This document shows, piece by piece, positions 1 through 8,722 of a DNA stretch of 64,000 nt (position 1 is its first letter; every line of letters begins with the position of its first letter). The notes beneath the pieces are model-generated. The model worked only from the letters and a program-made list of their open reading frames with translations. It was not told the origin of the DNA and did not search any database. A program made the position numbers and the translations under genes. The DNA is taken from assembly GCA_034927505.1 (NCBI GenBank), contig JAYFPY010000014.1, forward strand, positions 62,001 to 126,000. Reading direction: 5' to 3'. This DNA is from RUG100 sp034927505 (GTDB lineage Bacteria > Bacillota > Clostridia > Peptostreptococcales > Anaerovoracaceae).

Positions 1-1
1 C

Positions 2-1435
2 CAGGCGACAATGAGCGGAGCGGGCCCTTTCCTGCTTTTGTTCGATGCAGCCCTGGTGGTAATATGTTTTTTCATTGCGATCAGCAAATATGGGAAGATC
101 AAACTGGGAGAAGGAAAGCCGGAGTATTCTATGTTCAGTTACATAGCAATGATGGCGTGTGCGGCACTTGCATCTGCATCGATGTTCTGGTCGTTCACAG
201 AATGGGCTTATTATAACATAACGCCGGGACTGGGGCTCAAGGCAGGGACAGAAGAAGCCATGAACATTTCTATGGGATATTCATTTTTCCATTGGGGCTT
301 TTTAGCACAGTGTGTTTATGTAGCGATCGGACTTATAACTGCATATGCTCTTTATGCCAGGAAGCTGGGAACAGTGAAAATGAGCCTGATAGCCGAAGAC
401 ATGATGAGAAATTTCAAGGGCAGGAAAATCATTGGAAGATTCATCGATGTAATAGTGATATTCTGTACGCTTGGAGGGCTGGGAGTGTCACTGGGGCTGG
501 GCATACCTGTAATATCAGGGGGGATCCAGAGAGTAACAGGAATGGAAGTCTCATTCGGAATGAGAGTTGTAATAGTACTTGTTCTGTTCGTTGTATTCTC
601 ATGGAGCTCGTTTGTAGGAACCGGAAAAGGAATGAAGTTCCTCAGCAACAATACAGTCAAACTTCTTGGAGTATTCATAGCATTCATATTTATTTTCGGA
701 CCGACATCATTCATCCAGAAACTGTTCGTCAGTTCACTGGGATATATGGCCGAGTATTTTCCGAGGATGGCTACATTTACAGATCCTATAGGAAACAGCG
801 GGTTTGCTGAAAATTGGACTATATTCTTCATAGCTTTTCCAATGACATATGCGGGACTCATGGGGGTATTCGTGGCAAAGATATCCAAAGGAAGAAGCGT
901 AAGAAGTCTGGTGCTTGCATGCATGTTCGGCATCAGTGTAGGTACCTGGGTGTTCTTTGCAGTGAACGGCGGGCTGGCAATGAACAGAGAAATATCAGGC
1001 GAGTATTCAATAATAAACGCAATAAAAAATGGAGATCCGTATGCGGGAGTGTATCATCTGCTGGATACGTTGCCTCTCGGGGTGGTTCTGGCGGTCATAT
1101 ACATCGTGTGCGTTGCAGGCTTTATATGTACGACTATGGATACGGCTTCTCTGTGTCTGGCCTCTACGACAATCAAAAAACTTGACGAACACAATGATCC
1201 AAGCAAAAAATCCAGGATGTTCTGGTGCGTTATGCTGACACTGCTGCCGCTGGCGCTGATGTTCTCAGGAGCAGATTTCGACGCAATGAAGTCGCTGGCA
1301 ATACTGGTATCGACGCCGCTTGCTGTGGTTCTGCTGTTCATGATGATAGGACTGTTCCGGTGGATGCGTGAGGATCGAAGGACCCCGGGTAAACTGAAAT
1401 ATGAAAAAAATGATTTCGTTGATTATGATAAATAA
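2..1435 (+). CDS. BCCT-family transporter, 5' end cut by window edge
   Basis: Secondary transporter of the betaine/carnitine/choline family in the cytoplasmic membrane. The frame is open through base 2, and alignment from memory with CaiT suggests about 50 N-terminal residues lie left of the window. Visible family marks are the hydrophobic segments, the block NWTIFF near codon 275 followed by AKISKGRS, and the GLGVSLGLG stretch matching the CaiT/BetP unwound helix. The usual aromatic substrate box (WxWW after the WTxFY block) is not kept: the equivalent residues read I-x-F-P. A bulky quaternary ammonium is therefore not a safe substrate guess. It lies 35-41 bp upstream of the dimethylamine methyltransferase gene, so import of a methylated amine or its precursor is likely (inference). 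The family call is secure; the substrate is not. Confidence 0.9.
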   Translation, partial: QATMSGAGPFLLLFDAALVVICFFIAISKYGKIKLGEGKPEYSMFSYIAMMACAALASASMFWSFTEWAYYNITPGLGLKAGTEEAMNISMGYSFFHWGFLAQCVYVAIGLITAYALYARKLGTVKMSLIAEDMMRNFKGRKIIGRFIDVIVIFCTLGGLGVSLGLGIPVISGGIQRVTGMEVSFGMRVVIVLVLFVVFSWSSFVGTGKGMKFLSNNTVKLLGVFIAFIFIFGPTSFIQKLFVSSLGYMAEYFPRMATFTDPIGNSGFAENWTIFFIAFPMTYAGLMGVFVAKISKGRSVRSLVLACMFGISVGTWVFFAVNGGLAMNREISGEYSIINAIKNGDPYAGVYHLLDTLPLGVVLAVIYIVCVAGFICTTMDTASLCLASTTIKKLDEHNDPSKKSRMFWCVMLTLLPLALMFSGADFDAMKSLAILVSTPLAVVLLFMMIGLFRWMREDRRTPGKLKYEKNDFVDYDK

Positions 1436-1476
1436 TAGAACAATTTCAAAGAGGAAACAGAAAAGGAGGAATGAAA

Positions 1477-2865
1477 TTGGTACAAACAAGAATGGGTGAC
1501 GGCGCTATCGTTGAAATGTCCGAGAGTGAAGTCCGAAAAGATGTAGAAGCAGGGATGGCAGACGCTGTCAAAAAAGCAAAATGCCCGCCTCTGTCAGATG
1601 AAGACATTGAAAAGCTCATGGATATACTTTGTGAGCCGAGAAAATTCGTTAGTGTAGAAAGAGGAAACGAACTGATACTTACATATGATTCGCAGCCTCT
1701 TAAATTTACAAGGCTGGGACTGCCGGGGGCAATGCCTCAGATAATGCAGACATATGAAAGAGCTATGATGTCAGACACTCTGGAGATGGCTTATGTGCAT
1801 TACAGTGCAAAACCGGTAAAGCAGATATTCCCTGAAGAGGAAGCGGCGGTTGCAGAAACGCTGCTGGCTACAACGCCGACACTGCTGTACGGAGTTATGC
1901 CGAATATGCCGATGTACACAAAGCCTGACGGCCCGTGTGAAAATGCGACTGAATTGATGCCAAAGGGCCTGATCAAGGAAGCCCAGGAAGCGCAGATCGA
2001 AGCGGCGGCGTTGATGGAAAAGGATATTGTCCTTCTGGGGCAGCATATGTACGGAGCGGGAGCAGACGGAATAGATTTGGATACTACTGCAGCCGGTGGC
2101 GATGCAGAATTCTACGGAGTGCTAAATGCAGTGGAAAAGCTGAGAGACGAATTCCCTGATATGAATATCGAAGTGGGAATGTCGGGAGAATTTATTCTGG
2201 GATTCCACGGATCGCTCAAGTACAAAGACAAAAGACTGGCGGGGATGTACCCGGCAGAACAGTGCAAGGCTGTTGCAGAAGCAGGCGGAAGCGTGATAGG
2301 CGCAGTTGTAAATACCAACACAAGAAAGAGCTTCCCGTGGAACCTTGCAAGATCGCTATGCATGCTCAAATATGCACGAGAGGTGTCGCCGATACCGGTA
2401 CATGCCAATGTAGGTATGGGAGTAGGCGGAGTGCCTATGCAGATAACACCTCCAATAGACTGTGTATCAAGAGTTTCTACCGCAATGGCAGAAATAGGAT
2501 GCATGGATGGATTGTAGGTAGGCTACGGAGATCCTTCGGGAATGGCCATTGTCCATAGTCAAGCTTCAGGAATGGGCGGCGTGAGGACTTCCGGCGACTT
2601 GGTTGCTAGGATGCAGCTGAGTAAAGGAATGAGACTCAATGAAGCCAAGAAGTATGTTGCGGACAAACTGAAAGTATCTGTTGCAGATCTGACTGATGAA
2701 GTTGTAATGAGAGAAACCAGAGAGGATCTGGATATCGGTACAGTATTCATGGGATACGGATCATCAAGCAGAGGACTGGAAGCAAAAATAAATATTGCAA
2801 GACTTCTGGATATCGACATCAACTGTATAGAAAAATTTAAGAACAAAACCGGAATGAAGTTTTAG
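1477..2865 (+). CDS. mtbB: Dimethylamine methyltransferase MtbB with in-frame UAG (pyrrolysine) at 2515-2517
   Basis: Transfers a methyl group from dimethylamine to the corrinoid protein MtbC in the cytoplasm. The frame from 1477 runs to a TAG at 2515, continues in the same frame without another stop, and ends at a second TAG at 2863. The whole reads as one ~462-residue MtbB. Both halves match archaeal MtbB: RMGDG near the start, MYGAGADGIDLDTT, GMGVGGVP before the UAG, and GYGDPSGMAI plus SGDLVARMQLSKGMR after it. Total length (archaeal MtbB ~467) and UAG position (codon 347 here, ~356 in Methanosarcina) fit Pyl. The start is chosen as TTG 1477, because GGAGG at 1465-1469 lies 7 nt before it but only 1 nt before ATG 1471. 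A conventional caller would split this into two ORFs. No pyl genes are in the window. Confidence 0.95.
2515..2517 (+). other. UAG codon decoded as pyrrolysine (inferred)
   Basis: This TAG sits between DGL and VGYGDPSGM at the site of the catalytic pyrrolysine of MtbB, where the archaeal protein reads GI-Pyl-IGVGDP. Pyl is known to bind and orient the methylamine for attack by Co(I) corrinoid. Decoding requires PylS, tRNA-Pyl and the pylBCD products, which must lie outside this window. Confidence 0.92.
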
Positions 2866-2881
2866 AAAGGAGATAAACTAA

Positions 2882-3532
2882 ATGATAGATGAAAAAATGC
2901 TGGAAGAAGCAAAAGAATCCATCATGAATGGAGATGCAGATAAATCTGCAGAGCTGGCACAGGCAGGGCTGGATAAAGGTGTGGATCCCGGCGAATTCAT
3001 AGAAAAGGGATTTGTCCCGGGTATAATGGAAATCGGAGATCAGTTCGAATCAGGCGAAGTTTTTCTCCCTGAAGTAATGATGGCTGCAGATGCAATGAAA
3101 GCGGCAAGCGACATTCTCAATGCAGCGATAGAGGCATCCGGAGAAAAGCATGGAGATGCTCCTAAAGTCATACTGGCAACAGTAGAAGCTGATCTTCACG
3201 ATATCGGCAAAGGAATAGTGGCTTCTCTGATGGTAGCCAATGGTTTCGAAGTAGTGGATCTGGGCAGAGATATCCCGACCGAAGATATCATAAATGCAGC
3301 TATTGAAAACGATGCAGATGTGATCGGTACCAGTACTCTTCTTACAACCACAATGGTTCATCAGGAAGAGGTCGAAGAGGAACTGAAGAAGAAGAACCTG
3401 AAAGGGAAAATCAAAACTATAGTAGGCGGAGCACCGGTAACTATCAGATGGCAGGACAGGATCGGAGCTGACGGATTCGGTGAAAACGCATCTGAAAGTG
3501 TAAAACTTGTAAATGGGTGGAAAGGCAAATAA
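2882..3532 (+). CDS. mtbC: Dimethylamine corrinoid protein MtbC
   Basis: Carries the cobamide methylated by MtbB and passes the methyl group to a second methyltransferase not encoded here. The 216-residue length and two-part fold match MtbC/MtmC: a helical cap (about 1-90) and a Rossmann B12 domain. The B12 motif DLHDIG gives the lower axial ligand His106, followed by the GTSTLLTTT loop near 148 and the VGGAPV loop near 182. An AGAAAGGAG ribosome site precedes ATG 2882, 16 bp after mtbB, so the two are co-transcribed. A strong terminator follows. MtbC and the closely related monomethylamine corrinoid protein cannot be told apart by sequence alone; the partner gene decides. Confidence 0.93.
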   Translation: MIDEKMLEEAKESIMNGDADKSAELAQAGLDKGVDPGEFIEKGFVPGIMEIGDQFESGEVFLPEVMMAADAMKAASDILNAAIEASGEKHGDAPKVILATVEADLHDIGKGIVASLMVANGFEVVDLGRDIPTEDIINAAIENDADVIGTSTLLTTTMVHQEEVEEELKKKNLKGKIKTIVGGAPVTIRWQDRIGADGFGENASESVKLVNGWKGK

Positions 3533-3551
3533 GCACACCGACGTTATCAGG

Positions 3552-3586
3552 CGGACGCATATCGAAATGATATGCGTCCGTTTTTT
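3552..3586 (+). terminator. Intrinsic terminator after mtbC
   Basis: A 12-bp perfect stem (CGGACGCATATC with GATATGCGTCCG) around a 5-nt loop is followed by six T. It ends the BCCT-mtbB-mtbC transcript. Confidence 0.93.
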
Positions 3587-3589
3587 GTG

Positions 3590-3619
3590 TTGTTAGGAAG
3601 CAGCACTATGATGTATAAT
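3590..3619 (+). promoter_or_regulatory. Sigma-A promoter for the sigma-54 activator gene
   Basis: TTGTTA at 3590-3595 and TATAAT at 3614-3619 are 18 bp apart, 26 bp before the chosen ATG of the activator gene. Confidence 0.65.
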
Positions 3620-3645
3620 ATAAAAAATGTGAAGTGAGGAACGTG

Positions 3646-5091
3646 ATGGTGAATACAAATTTTGATTTTTTGAATAATATGCGGTATATTGCACTGATAG
3701 AGGAACCTGATGCAACTATCAAATATGCAAATGATGCTTTTTGCAGTTTTTACGACATCAGTTCCGAAGAGGCAGTTGGAAAAAACCTGCTTGATTTTTT
3801 GCTGCCGGAAGACAGACCGGGATGCAATGCCCAATTCATGGTTACCCCGGATAATCCTCAGTACAGTGTGGAGGGCAGGACGGTAGGCGCTGATGGAACT
3901 GTGACATGGCTGCAATTTGTGGGAAGAGGTTTTTTTGACAATAAAGGGACATTGATAGAGTTTCAGGAAATAGCCATAGACATAACGGTATGGAAAGAGA
4001 AAATAGCAAGCGAAGTAAAAAAGCTGAACAAACTAAATGCACAGTCATTTGCAGCGTTCAACGGTAATACAACAACGCAGACGGGCGAATTTGACACCAA
4101 TGAGAAGGATGAAAAAATACGAAATCAGAATCCATATAATGCTAGAACTTTGGGAAATATAGCAACATATACCTTTGATGACATAATAGCCAGAAGTCAT
4201 CAAATGAAAACTTTGATCAAACAGGCAAAGCAGGCTTCGCGCGGCGATTCGTCGATACTGATAGAAGGGGAGAGCGGCACAGGAAAGGAATTGTTTGCAC
4301 AGGCTATACATAATTACAGCAAGAGGGCAAATGGACCATTTGTTGCGATAAACTGCGGTTCCATATCGCCGGAATTGCTTCAGAGCGAGTTGTTTGGATA
4401 TGTTGAGGGAGCTTTTACAGGTGCCGGTAAAAAAGGAAAGAGCGGCAAGTTTGAACTTGCGAGCGGGGGCACTCTTTTTCTTGACGAGATAGGTGAAATG
4501 CCTGTAGATCAGCAGATAACGCTGCTGCGAGTACTGGAGTCAAAGACAGTTACACGTATAGGCGGTCACAGAGTCATCCCTGTGAACGTACGCATTATTT
4601 GTGCGACAAACAAGAAATTGTTCAGAGAAGTATATGAAGGTAATTTCAGAAAAGATCTTTACTTCAGATTAAATGTAATAAACTTCACTATACCGCCTCT
4701 GCGTGAAAGGAAAGAAGATATATATCCTCTGGTCGAACACATTATCGAAAGCTTCGGCAGCCATATATCCGATGATATAAAGTACTTTTTTACTGATGAG
4801 CAAATGCGTATGATGTATGAATCGCAATGGCTGGGTAATGTAAGAGAACTGAGGAATATAATAGAAAGACTGATATATATACCGGGTTATGACCTTCGTC
4901 AACTTATGGAAAATGAAAAAGAAACCATTAAAATAACGGAAGAAGCAATCGATTCTGATGAAAAGAGTATCATTGAAAACAAAATACGCGAGTGCAGGTA
5001 TAACATGACTGCTGCAGCTAAAGAACTTGGTATATCACGGAAAACTCTGTATAATAAAATCAAAAGACATAATATACACATCAAAAGGTAA
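3646..5091 (+). CDS. PAS-domain sigma-54-dependent transcriptional activator
   Basis: Bacterial enhancer-binding protein that drives sigma-54 RNA polymerase. The order is a PAS sensor domain (about 10-115), a linker, an AAA+ domain and a Fis-type helix-turn-helix at the C-terminus (about 445-475). Walker A is GESGTGKE at ~208, the sigma-54 contact loop GAFTGA is at ~255, and Walker B is GTLFLDEIGEM. All are intact, so it should be active. Start: ATG 3646 has AGTGAGGA 5 nt upstream; the longer GTG 3634 has none. It lies between the methylamine genes and a glycyl-radical operon whose upstream region carries a -24/-12 promoter, so it very likely controls that operon. The PAS ligand is unknown. 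Confidence 0.92.
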   Translation: MVNTNFDFLNNMRYIALIEEPDATIKYANDAFCSFYDISSEEAVGKNLLDFLLPEDRPGCNAQFMVTPDNPQYSVEGRTVGADGTVTWLQFVGRGFFDNKGTLIEFQEIAIDITVWKEKIASEVKKLNKLNAQSFAAFNGNTTTQTGEFDTNEKDEKIRNQNPYNARTLGNIATYTFDDIIARSHQMKTLIKQAKQASRGDSSILIEGESGTGKELFAQAIHNYSKRANGPFVAINCGSISPELLQSELFGYVEGAFTGAGKKGKSGKFELASGGTLFLDEIGEMPVDQQITLLRVLESKTVTRIGGHRVIPVNVRIICATNKKLFREVYEGNFRKDLYFRLNVINFTIPPLRERKEDIYPLVEHIIESFGSHISDDIKYFFTDEQMRMMYESQWLGNVRELRNIIERLIYIPGYDLRQLMENEKETIKITEEAIDSDEKSIIENKIRECRYNMTAAAKELGISRKTLYNKIKRHNIHIKR

Positions 5092-5120
5092 CATATATAC
5101 ACACATGTGTATACGGAAAT

Positions 5121-5160
5121 AAACACAACTGTAACCATGAGGTCGAAGGTTGTGTTTTTT
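5121..5160 (+). terminator. Intrinsic terminator after sigma-54 activator
   Basis: AAACACAAC and GTTGTGTTT form a 9-bp stem around a ~19-nt loop and run into six T. Confidence 0.75.
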
Positions 5161-5179
5161 ATTATATGATAAAGATGTT

Positions 5180-5194
5180 TATCGTTTACCGATA
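5180..5194. promoter_or_regulatory. Candidate upstream activator site
   Basis: TATCG-TTTAC-CGATA is a 5-bp-arm inverted repeat about 70 bp upstream of the -24 element. This is a typical distance for an enhancer-binding protein site. The assignment is inferred from position only. Confidence 0.35.
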
Positions 5195-5263
5195 GCGTGG
5201 AGGCATGTTGAAAACAGTGGATTTTAGATAGAATGGTTTTTTGTTTGTCGGATAATACTACTG

Positions 5264-5278
5264 TGGCACGAATAATGC
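5264..5278 (+). promoter_or_regulatory. Sigma-54 (-24/-12) promoter of the glycyl-radical operon
   Basis: TGGCAC, five bases, then ATGC matches the sigma-54 consensus TGGCAC-N5-TTGC at all -24 bases, with GC conserved at -12. It lies ~80 bp before the enzyme start and directly downstream of the sigma-54 activator gene. Confidence 0.8.
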
Positions 5279-5357
5279 GTTTAATAAAACTGAATTCAAA
5301 ATATCTGTACAGAAATAATCATTATCATCTGAAGTTAAGTGAAAGGAGTATATTATT

Positions 5358-7745
5358 ATGAAACAGACATCAAGATATGAGCGAGTCAATCAACTGAAGC
5401 AGCAGTATGAAAATTTCAAGCCTACCCTGCATCTTGATCTTGCTAAAGTGAAAACTGAAGTAATGGAAGAGACAGCAGGCGAGCCGATGTGCATCAGACG
5501 TGCGAAGGCATTCAAAAAATATTGTGAGACGAAAGAAATCAACATACTGCCGGGAGAACTTATTGTCGGGAATACCGGAGCATGGCCAAGACAGGCGGAA
5601 GTTACACCTGAAGTTTCAGCTGACTGGATCACTGAAGAATTGGATACTATGTCGACAAGGCAGTTCGACCCGCTGCAGATCGATGAGGAAAGTAAAAAAC
5701 TGTGGCGTGAAGAAATCGCACCGTACTGGAAAGGTAAAACAGTACTCAATCAGTGGCTTACAAGAATACCAAGTGAAGTAAAGGAAATAGGATATAAATC
5801 CGGCATTATCGATGCTGAAATAAAAACACAGACCGGACCGGGTGAACTGGCATTGGGATATGGCAATATCCTGATCCCGCAAGGATACGGCGGCATAAAA
5901 AAACATGCTGAAGAAATAAAATCTACATTGGATCTAACGAATTTTGATGATATCGGTAAAAATGAATATCTACAGAGTGTCGTTATTATGTGCGACGCTA
6001 TGGAAGTCCTGGGAGAGCGCCACGCAGATAAGGCAAAGGAAATGGCAGCGCAGGAAAAGGATACAAAAAGAAAAGCAGAACTTTTGGATATTGCAAATCG
6101 ATGCAGCTGGATCGCATCGAAACCACCTAGGTCTTTTGCGGATGCACTGCAGCTGATATGGTTCTCACAGGTCGGACTATTTTTGGAATTGAGCGCACCG
6201 TCATATTCACTGGGCAGATTCGATCAGTACATGAACCCGCTGTTGCAGGCAGATCTTAAAGAAGGAAGAACAACGGAAAAAGATGCTTTGGAAATATTAG
6301 AGTGCACATGGATAAAAATGGCTGAACAACTGTGGTATCTTTCGGAGCAGGGAGCAATGTACTATTCAGGATATACTGCATTTCAGAATACGATGATAGG
6401 CGGTATTGATAAGGATGGAAGCGATGCAGTCAATGACGTATCATATATGGTGTTGACTGCCAGTAAAGAAGTAAAACTGTGTCAGCCGCCGATTTCGGTA
6501 CGTGTAAATAAGAAAAATCCTGATAAATTTTTGAAGGCAGTTGCAGAACTGGTGCAGGTAGGGACAGGATTTCCGGCAGTACATTCAGATGCTGTAGGAA
6601 TACCAAATCTGATCCAAAAAGGCATTCCTGAAGAAGAGGCATGGGACTGGTGTGCAATCGGATGTGTAGAGCCTTCCCTGGCAGGAAAACTCCATCAATG
6701 GAGTACATCTGCATCATGGAATTTTGGAGCGGCGATAGAGTTTGCTATGACAAACGGAGTCCACAGAATGTCTGGAGGAGATTACGGCATCAGAACCGGA
6801 GATCCGAATGATTTTAAAACGTTCGATGATTATTACGAAGCTGTAAAAGCTCAAGTCGCATATTTGATAAAAGTCAGCAGTGTGTTCAGTAACATTACTG
6901 AAATAGCACAGATGGAATTGTGCCCTGCACCTTTGACTTCAATGCTGGTGGAAGGTTGCGTTGAGACAGGAACGGATATCATGGCCGGCGGTGCAAAATA
7001 CAATGTTGGCCCGGGAACTTTGGGCATTGGAGTTGCGGATGCGTGCAACTCTCTGGCAGCAATCAAGAAACTTGTATATGATGACAAGAAAATTACATTT
7101 GATGAATTGAACAAAGCTCTTGATGCTGATTTTGAAGGGTATGAACGTGTAAGGCAAATGCTGATGAATGACGCTCCGAAATATGGAAATGATGATCCTT
7201 ATGTAGATACTTTTGCAAAGGAGCTGGCAGAATTCGTTGTTGATGAGCATCATAAATACAAGACAATGAATGGCGAATATTTTATGCCTTCACTATATCC
7301 TGTATCATCGAATATTCCGCAGGGAATGAGTGTGGGCGCGCTTCCGACCGGAAGAAAAGCAGGAGAGGCACTTGCTGATGGCTGCTCGCCGTGTCACGGA
7401 ACTGAGTTGGAAGGACCTACTGCGGTGCTGAAGTCTTATGCAAATATAGACGGAACTAAAGTTGATGGCGGAATGCTGTTGAATATTAAATTCGATCCTG
7501 CTACGGTAGGCGGAGATGAAGGTGCTGACAGGATAGTAAATTATTTGAAAGCATTTAGGGATCTGGATGTGTATGAAGTTCAGTTCAATGTTCTAAATAA
7601 AGAAATATTGAACGATGCATTGGAGAATCCTGATGAATACAAATCACTTCTTGTTCGTGTGGCAGGCTACAGCGCATACTTTGTGGAACTGAGCAAGCCG
7701 CTTCAGGATGATATACTGGGCAGAACAGAGTTCGCTTTGGCATAA
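5358..7745 (+). CDS. CutC-like glycyl radical enzyme, substrate unknown
   Basis: Glycyl radical enzyme (795 aa) made active by the next gene. The C-terminal radical loop RVAGYSAYF places the radical on Gly770. The thiyl-radical site is GCVEPS with Cys436, and Glu438 is the general base of radical dehydratases and lyases, so elimination rather than pyruvate-formate chemistry is expected. Long stretches align with choline trimethylamine-lyase CutC (GCVEPxxxGxLxQW, AAIKKLVYDD, APKYGNDD). Pocket residues known from CutC differ in my recalled alignment: Asp216 becomes Glu163, the FF pair near Phe395 becomes YY at 335-336, Thr502 becomes Ser and Tyr506 becomes Ser. The N-terminal extension of ~50 residues seen in microcompartment CutC is absent. 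It may be a C-N lyase for another amine, or a dehydratase. RBS AAAGGAG precedes ATG 5358. Confidence 0.85.
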   Translation: MKQTSRYERVNQLKQQYENFKPTLHLDLAKVKTEVMEETAGEPMCIRRAKAFKKYCETKEINILPGELIVGNTGAWPRQAEVTPEVSADWITEELDTMSTRQFDPLQIDEESKKLWREEIAPYWKGKTVLNQWLTRIPSEVKEIGYKSGIIDAEIKTQTGPGELALGYGNILIPQGYGGIKKHAEEIKSTLDLTNFDDIGKNEYLQSVVIMCDAMEVLGERHADKAKEMAAQEKDTKRKAELLDIANRCSWIASKPPRSFADALQLIWFSQVGLFLELSAPSYSLGRFDQYMNPLLQADLKEGRTTEKDALEILECTWIKMAEQLWYLSEQGAMYYSGYTAFQNTMIGGIDKDGSDAVNDVSYMVLTASKEVKLCQPPISVRVNKKNPDKFLKAVAELVQVGTGFPAVHSDAVGIPNLIQKGIPEEEAWDWCAIGCVEPSLAGKLHQWSTSASWNFGAAIEFAMTNGVHRMSGGDYGIRTGDPNDFKTFDDYYEAVKAQVAYLIKVSSVFSNITEIAQMELCPAPLTSMLVEGCVETGTDIMAGGAKYNVGPGTLGIGVADACNSLAAIKKLVYDDKKITFDELNKALDADFEGYERVRQMLMNDAPKYGNDDPYVDTFAKELAEFVVDEHHKYKTMNGEYFMPSLYPVSSNIPQGMSVGALPTGRKAGEALADGCSPCHGTELEGPTAVLKSYANIDGTKVDGGMLLNIKFDPATVGGDEGADRIVNYLKAFRDLDVYEVQFNVLNKEILNDALENPDEYKSLLVRVAGYSAYFVELSKPLQDDILGRTEFALA

Positions 7746-7761
7746 AAGAGGGGTTATAAAA

Positions 7762-8691
7762 ATGAAAACTGCTACGATATTCAACATACAAAAATTTTCA
7801 ATACATGATGGACCGGGAATCCGTACGACGATATTTTTTAAAGGATGCCCGCTCAAATGCCTTTGGTGCGCCAATCCGGAATCACAGGATACAAAGCCGG
7901 TACTGGAAGTTTTCCCTAAGAATTGCATTGGCTGCGGTGAATGTGTAAAAACCTGTGCAGTGAAAGCAATTTCATTTTCTGAAAGCGGGATAAATGTTGA
8001 CAGGGTTAAATGTAAAACTTGTAAAGCATGTGCAAAACAATGCTACTCTAAAACCCTGAAGATGGTTGGTGAGAATAAAACGGTAGATGAAGTCGTAGAA
8101 GAAATCAAAAAAGATGAAGTTTTTTATAAAAATTCCGGAGGAGGATTTACCTTCTCCGGAGGTGAACCTCTTGAACACGGAGACTTTTGCATTGAAGTAA
8201 TGGATAAATGCAGCAGATTTGGTTTCAATTCAGCGATTGAAACTTCAGGCTATGGTAACACGGGAACAATGATAGAAATGGCAAAACGACTGGATGTTAT
8301 TTTTTATGATATCAAACATATGGACAGCACCATTCACGAAAAGCTGACAGGAGTAAAAAATGAACTGATTCTGAAGAACCTCAGAGAGATACAGCCATAC
8401 GCAAAAGAGATCATAGTTAGAATACCGGTCATTAGGGGTCTGAATGATGATCTGAAGAATATCAGAGCTACAGCCGTGTTATGTAAAGATCTCAAAGCGG
8501 TAAAGCAAATGGAACTGCTTCCGTATCACCGCCTTGGAGAACATAAATATGAGGCAATAGGAAGAACTTATCAATTAACAGATGCCGAACCGCCGAGCCA
8601 AAAAGGTTTGATGAGGCTGGCGGGAGCGGCAAACGACATACTGGAGCCGGAAGGTAAAATCTGCAAAATCGAAGCTTCGGGAAGAAAATGA
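7762..8691 (+). CDS. Glycyl-radical enzyme activase (radical SAM)
   Basis: Installs the glycyl radical on the preceding enzyme using S-adenosylmethionine and a [4Fe-4S] cluster. The N-terminus has FSIHDGPGIRTTIFFKGC followed by the CxxxCxxC cluster motif (CPLKCLWC). A ferredoxin-like insert carries two further clusters (CIGCGECVKTC and CKTCKACAKQC), as in activases of CutC-, glycerol dehydratase- and hydroxyproline dehydratase-type enzymes. The 309-aa length is typical. Start ATG 7762 follows AGAGGGG and sits 16 bp after the enzyme stop; a longer in-frame start at 7708 would overlap the enzyme gene. It is an operon partner of the glycyl radical enzyme. Confidence 0.95.
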   Translation: MKTATIFNIQKFSIHDGPGIRTTIFFKGCPLKCLWCANPESQDTKPVLEVFPKNCIGCGECVKTCAVKAISFSESGINVDRVKCKTCKACAKQCYSKTLKMVGENKTVDEVVEEIKKDEVFYKNSGGGFTFSGGEPLEHGDFCIEVMDKCSRFGFNSAIETSGYGNTGTMIEMAKRLDVIFYDIKHMDSTIHEKLTGVKNELILKNLREIQPYAKEIIVRIPVIRGLNDDLKNIRATAVLCKDLKAVKQMELLPYHRLGEHKYEAIGRTYQLTDAEPPSQKGLMRLAGAANDILEPEGKICKIEASGRK

Positions 8692-8722
8692 TGTTAAACA
8701 AAATAAAAAAGGAGATGATGAA

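Noticed and set aside
2542..2865. Separate 107-residue ORF after mtbB
   Set aside because: It is in the same frame as the upstream ORF, has no ribosome site and matches the C-terminal part of MtbB, so it is the readthrough half of the same gene.
5358..7745. Calling the radical enzyme CutC (choline lyase)
   Set aside because: Several choline-binding positions differ, and the microcompartment and aldehyde genes usual for choline use are absent; only CutC-like is justified.
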